This document shows, piece by piece, positions 15,156 through 15,733 of a DNA stretch of 15,733 nucleotides (the first letter of the stretch is position 1; each line of letters starts with the position of its first letter). A model generated the notes under the pieces. It was not told where the DNA came from. It ran no database searches and saw nothing but the letters and a program-made list of their open reading frames with translations. This DNA comes from Gammaproteobacteria bacterium (GTDB lineage: Bacteria > Pseudomonadota > Gammaproteobacteria > Steroidobacterales > GCA-2729495), in NCBI GenBank assembly GCA_030429685.1, contig JAUIEY010000026.1:1-15733 (forward strand), read 5' to 3'. Position numbers and translations under genes: made by a program.

Positions 15156-15733
15156 TTATTGCTGCTGATGCGCTTGCTGCGCGGCCACCAACTCGGCCTT
15201 GCCGAGCAGCGCCACGCCCTCACCGCCGGCTGCGAATTCCAGCCAGGTAAAGGGCAGCGACGGGAACGCCTGTTCCAGCGCCTGCCATTGTGCGCCGACC
15301 TCCAGCACCAATACGCCGTGATCACTTAATAATAGCGGCGCATCTTGCAGGATTCGCCGTGCCGAATCCAGACCGTCAGCCCCGCTGTACAACCCCATTG
15401 CGGGCTCAAAGCTGTATTCAAGCGGCAGGTCAGGCTGCTCGTTCTCCGGCACATACGGCGGATTGGTGACCAGCAAGTCAAATTGTCCGCTAACCCCGGC
15501 CGCATGGTCAGTCTCCACCAGCTGCAGCCTGTCGCTGACACCATGTGCTGCGGCATTGGCGGCCGCGACTGACAGCGCCGCAGCGGAAATATCGGTGGCC
15601 ACCACCTGGGCCGCGGGAAAGGTTTTGGCACAGGCTATGGCAATACAGCCACTGCCGGTACCAATTTCCAGAATGCGGCGCACCTGCTGCGGGGCAAGCC
15701 AGGGATCAAAGCGCTCCAGTATCAGTTCAGCAA
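15156..15733 (-). CDS. prmB: 50S ribosomal protein L3 glutamine methyltransferase PrmB (5' end outside window)
   Basis: SAM-dependent N5-glutamine methyltransferase that modifies ribosomal protein L3. The reading frame is open to the right edge, so about 192 C-terminal codons are seen and the start is missing. Visible: methyltransferase motif I EIGTGSGCIAIA, then ATDIS, the family hallmark NPPYVPE (Asn-Pro-Pro-Tyr binds the target glutamine), SGADGLDSARRIL and PFTWLEF. The ADLP-EY spacing after NPPY and the GADGLD segment fit PrmB better than its relative PrmC, and the adjoining aroC supports this. The Gln-rich C terminus (AAQQAHQQQ) is probably disordered. Confidence 0.93.
   Translation of the reverse strand, partial: AELILERFDPWLAPQQVRRILEIGTGSGCIAIACAKTFPAAQVVATDISAAALSVAAANAAAHGVSDRLQLVETDHAAGVSGQFDLLVTNPPYVPENEQPDLPLEYSFEPAMGLYSGADGLDSARRILQDAPLLLSDHGVLVLEVGAQWQALEQAFPSLPFTWLEFAAGGEGVALLGKAELVAAQQAHQQQ

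Overview
The window looks like chromosomal backbone of a non-enteric gammaproteobacterium. The main clue is the minus-strand order prmB-aroC-asd-fimV-truA-accD-folC-dedD-cvpA-purF, an arrangement familiar from Pseudomonas and relatives. A second clue is the folD / cyclophilin / lpxH group next to tRNA genes. I cannot name the genus. There are no insertion sequences, CRISPR arrays or prophage genes.

Layout: (1) Positions 1-305, minus strand: a tRNA-Pro(UGG) gene followed by the 5' exon of a tRNA-Arg. A group I intron interrupts that tRNA in the anticodon loop and runs off the left edge of the window. A near-consensus promoter lies just upstream of tRNA-Pro. (2) Positions 451-2733, plus strand: folD (one-carbon folate metabolism), an exported cyclophilin-type prolyl isomerase and lpxH (lipid A synthesis), closely spaced and probably one operon. 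(3) Positions 2737-15733, minus strand: a compact run of eleven genes read leftwards, prmB (5' end missing), aroC, asd, fimV, truA, accD, folC, dedD, cvpA, purF and finally a protein kinase fused to a degenerate receiver domain. The largest gap in this run is about 107 bases, in front of fimV. Several neighbours overlap by 4 to 11 bases.

How the genes work together: the minus-strand run mixes amino-acid and aromatic precursor synthesis (asd, aroC), fatty-acid synthesis (accD), folate and purine synthesis (folC, purF), translation-related modification (prmB, truA) and cell-pole or cell-envelope proteins (fimV, dedD, cvpA). folD and folC both serve the folate pool that purine synthesis draws on.

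Most notable items: the tRNA-Arg group I intron, recognised from its P1, P2, P3, P4 and P8 pairings and from motif similarity to cyanobacterial tRNA-Leu introns; and the pseudo-receiver/Ser-Thr kinase placed six bases after purF. The rest is well-known housekeeping machinery, with smaller oddities in start codons, gene order and the FimV acidic repeats.
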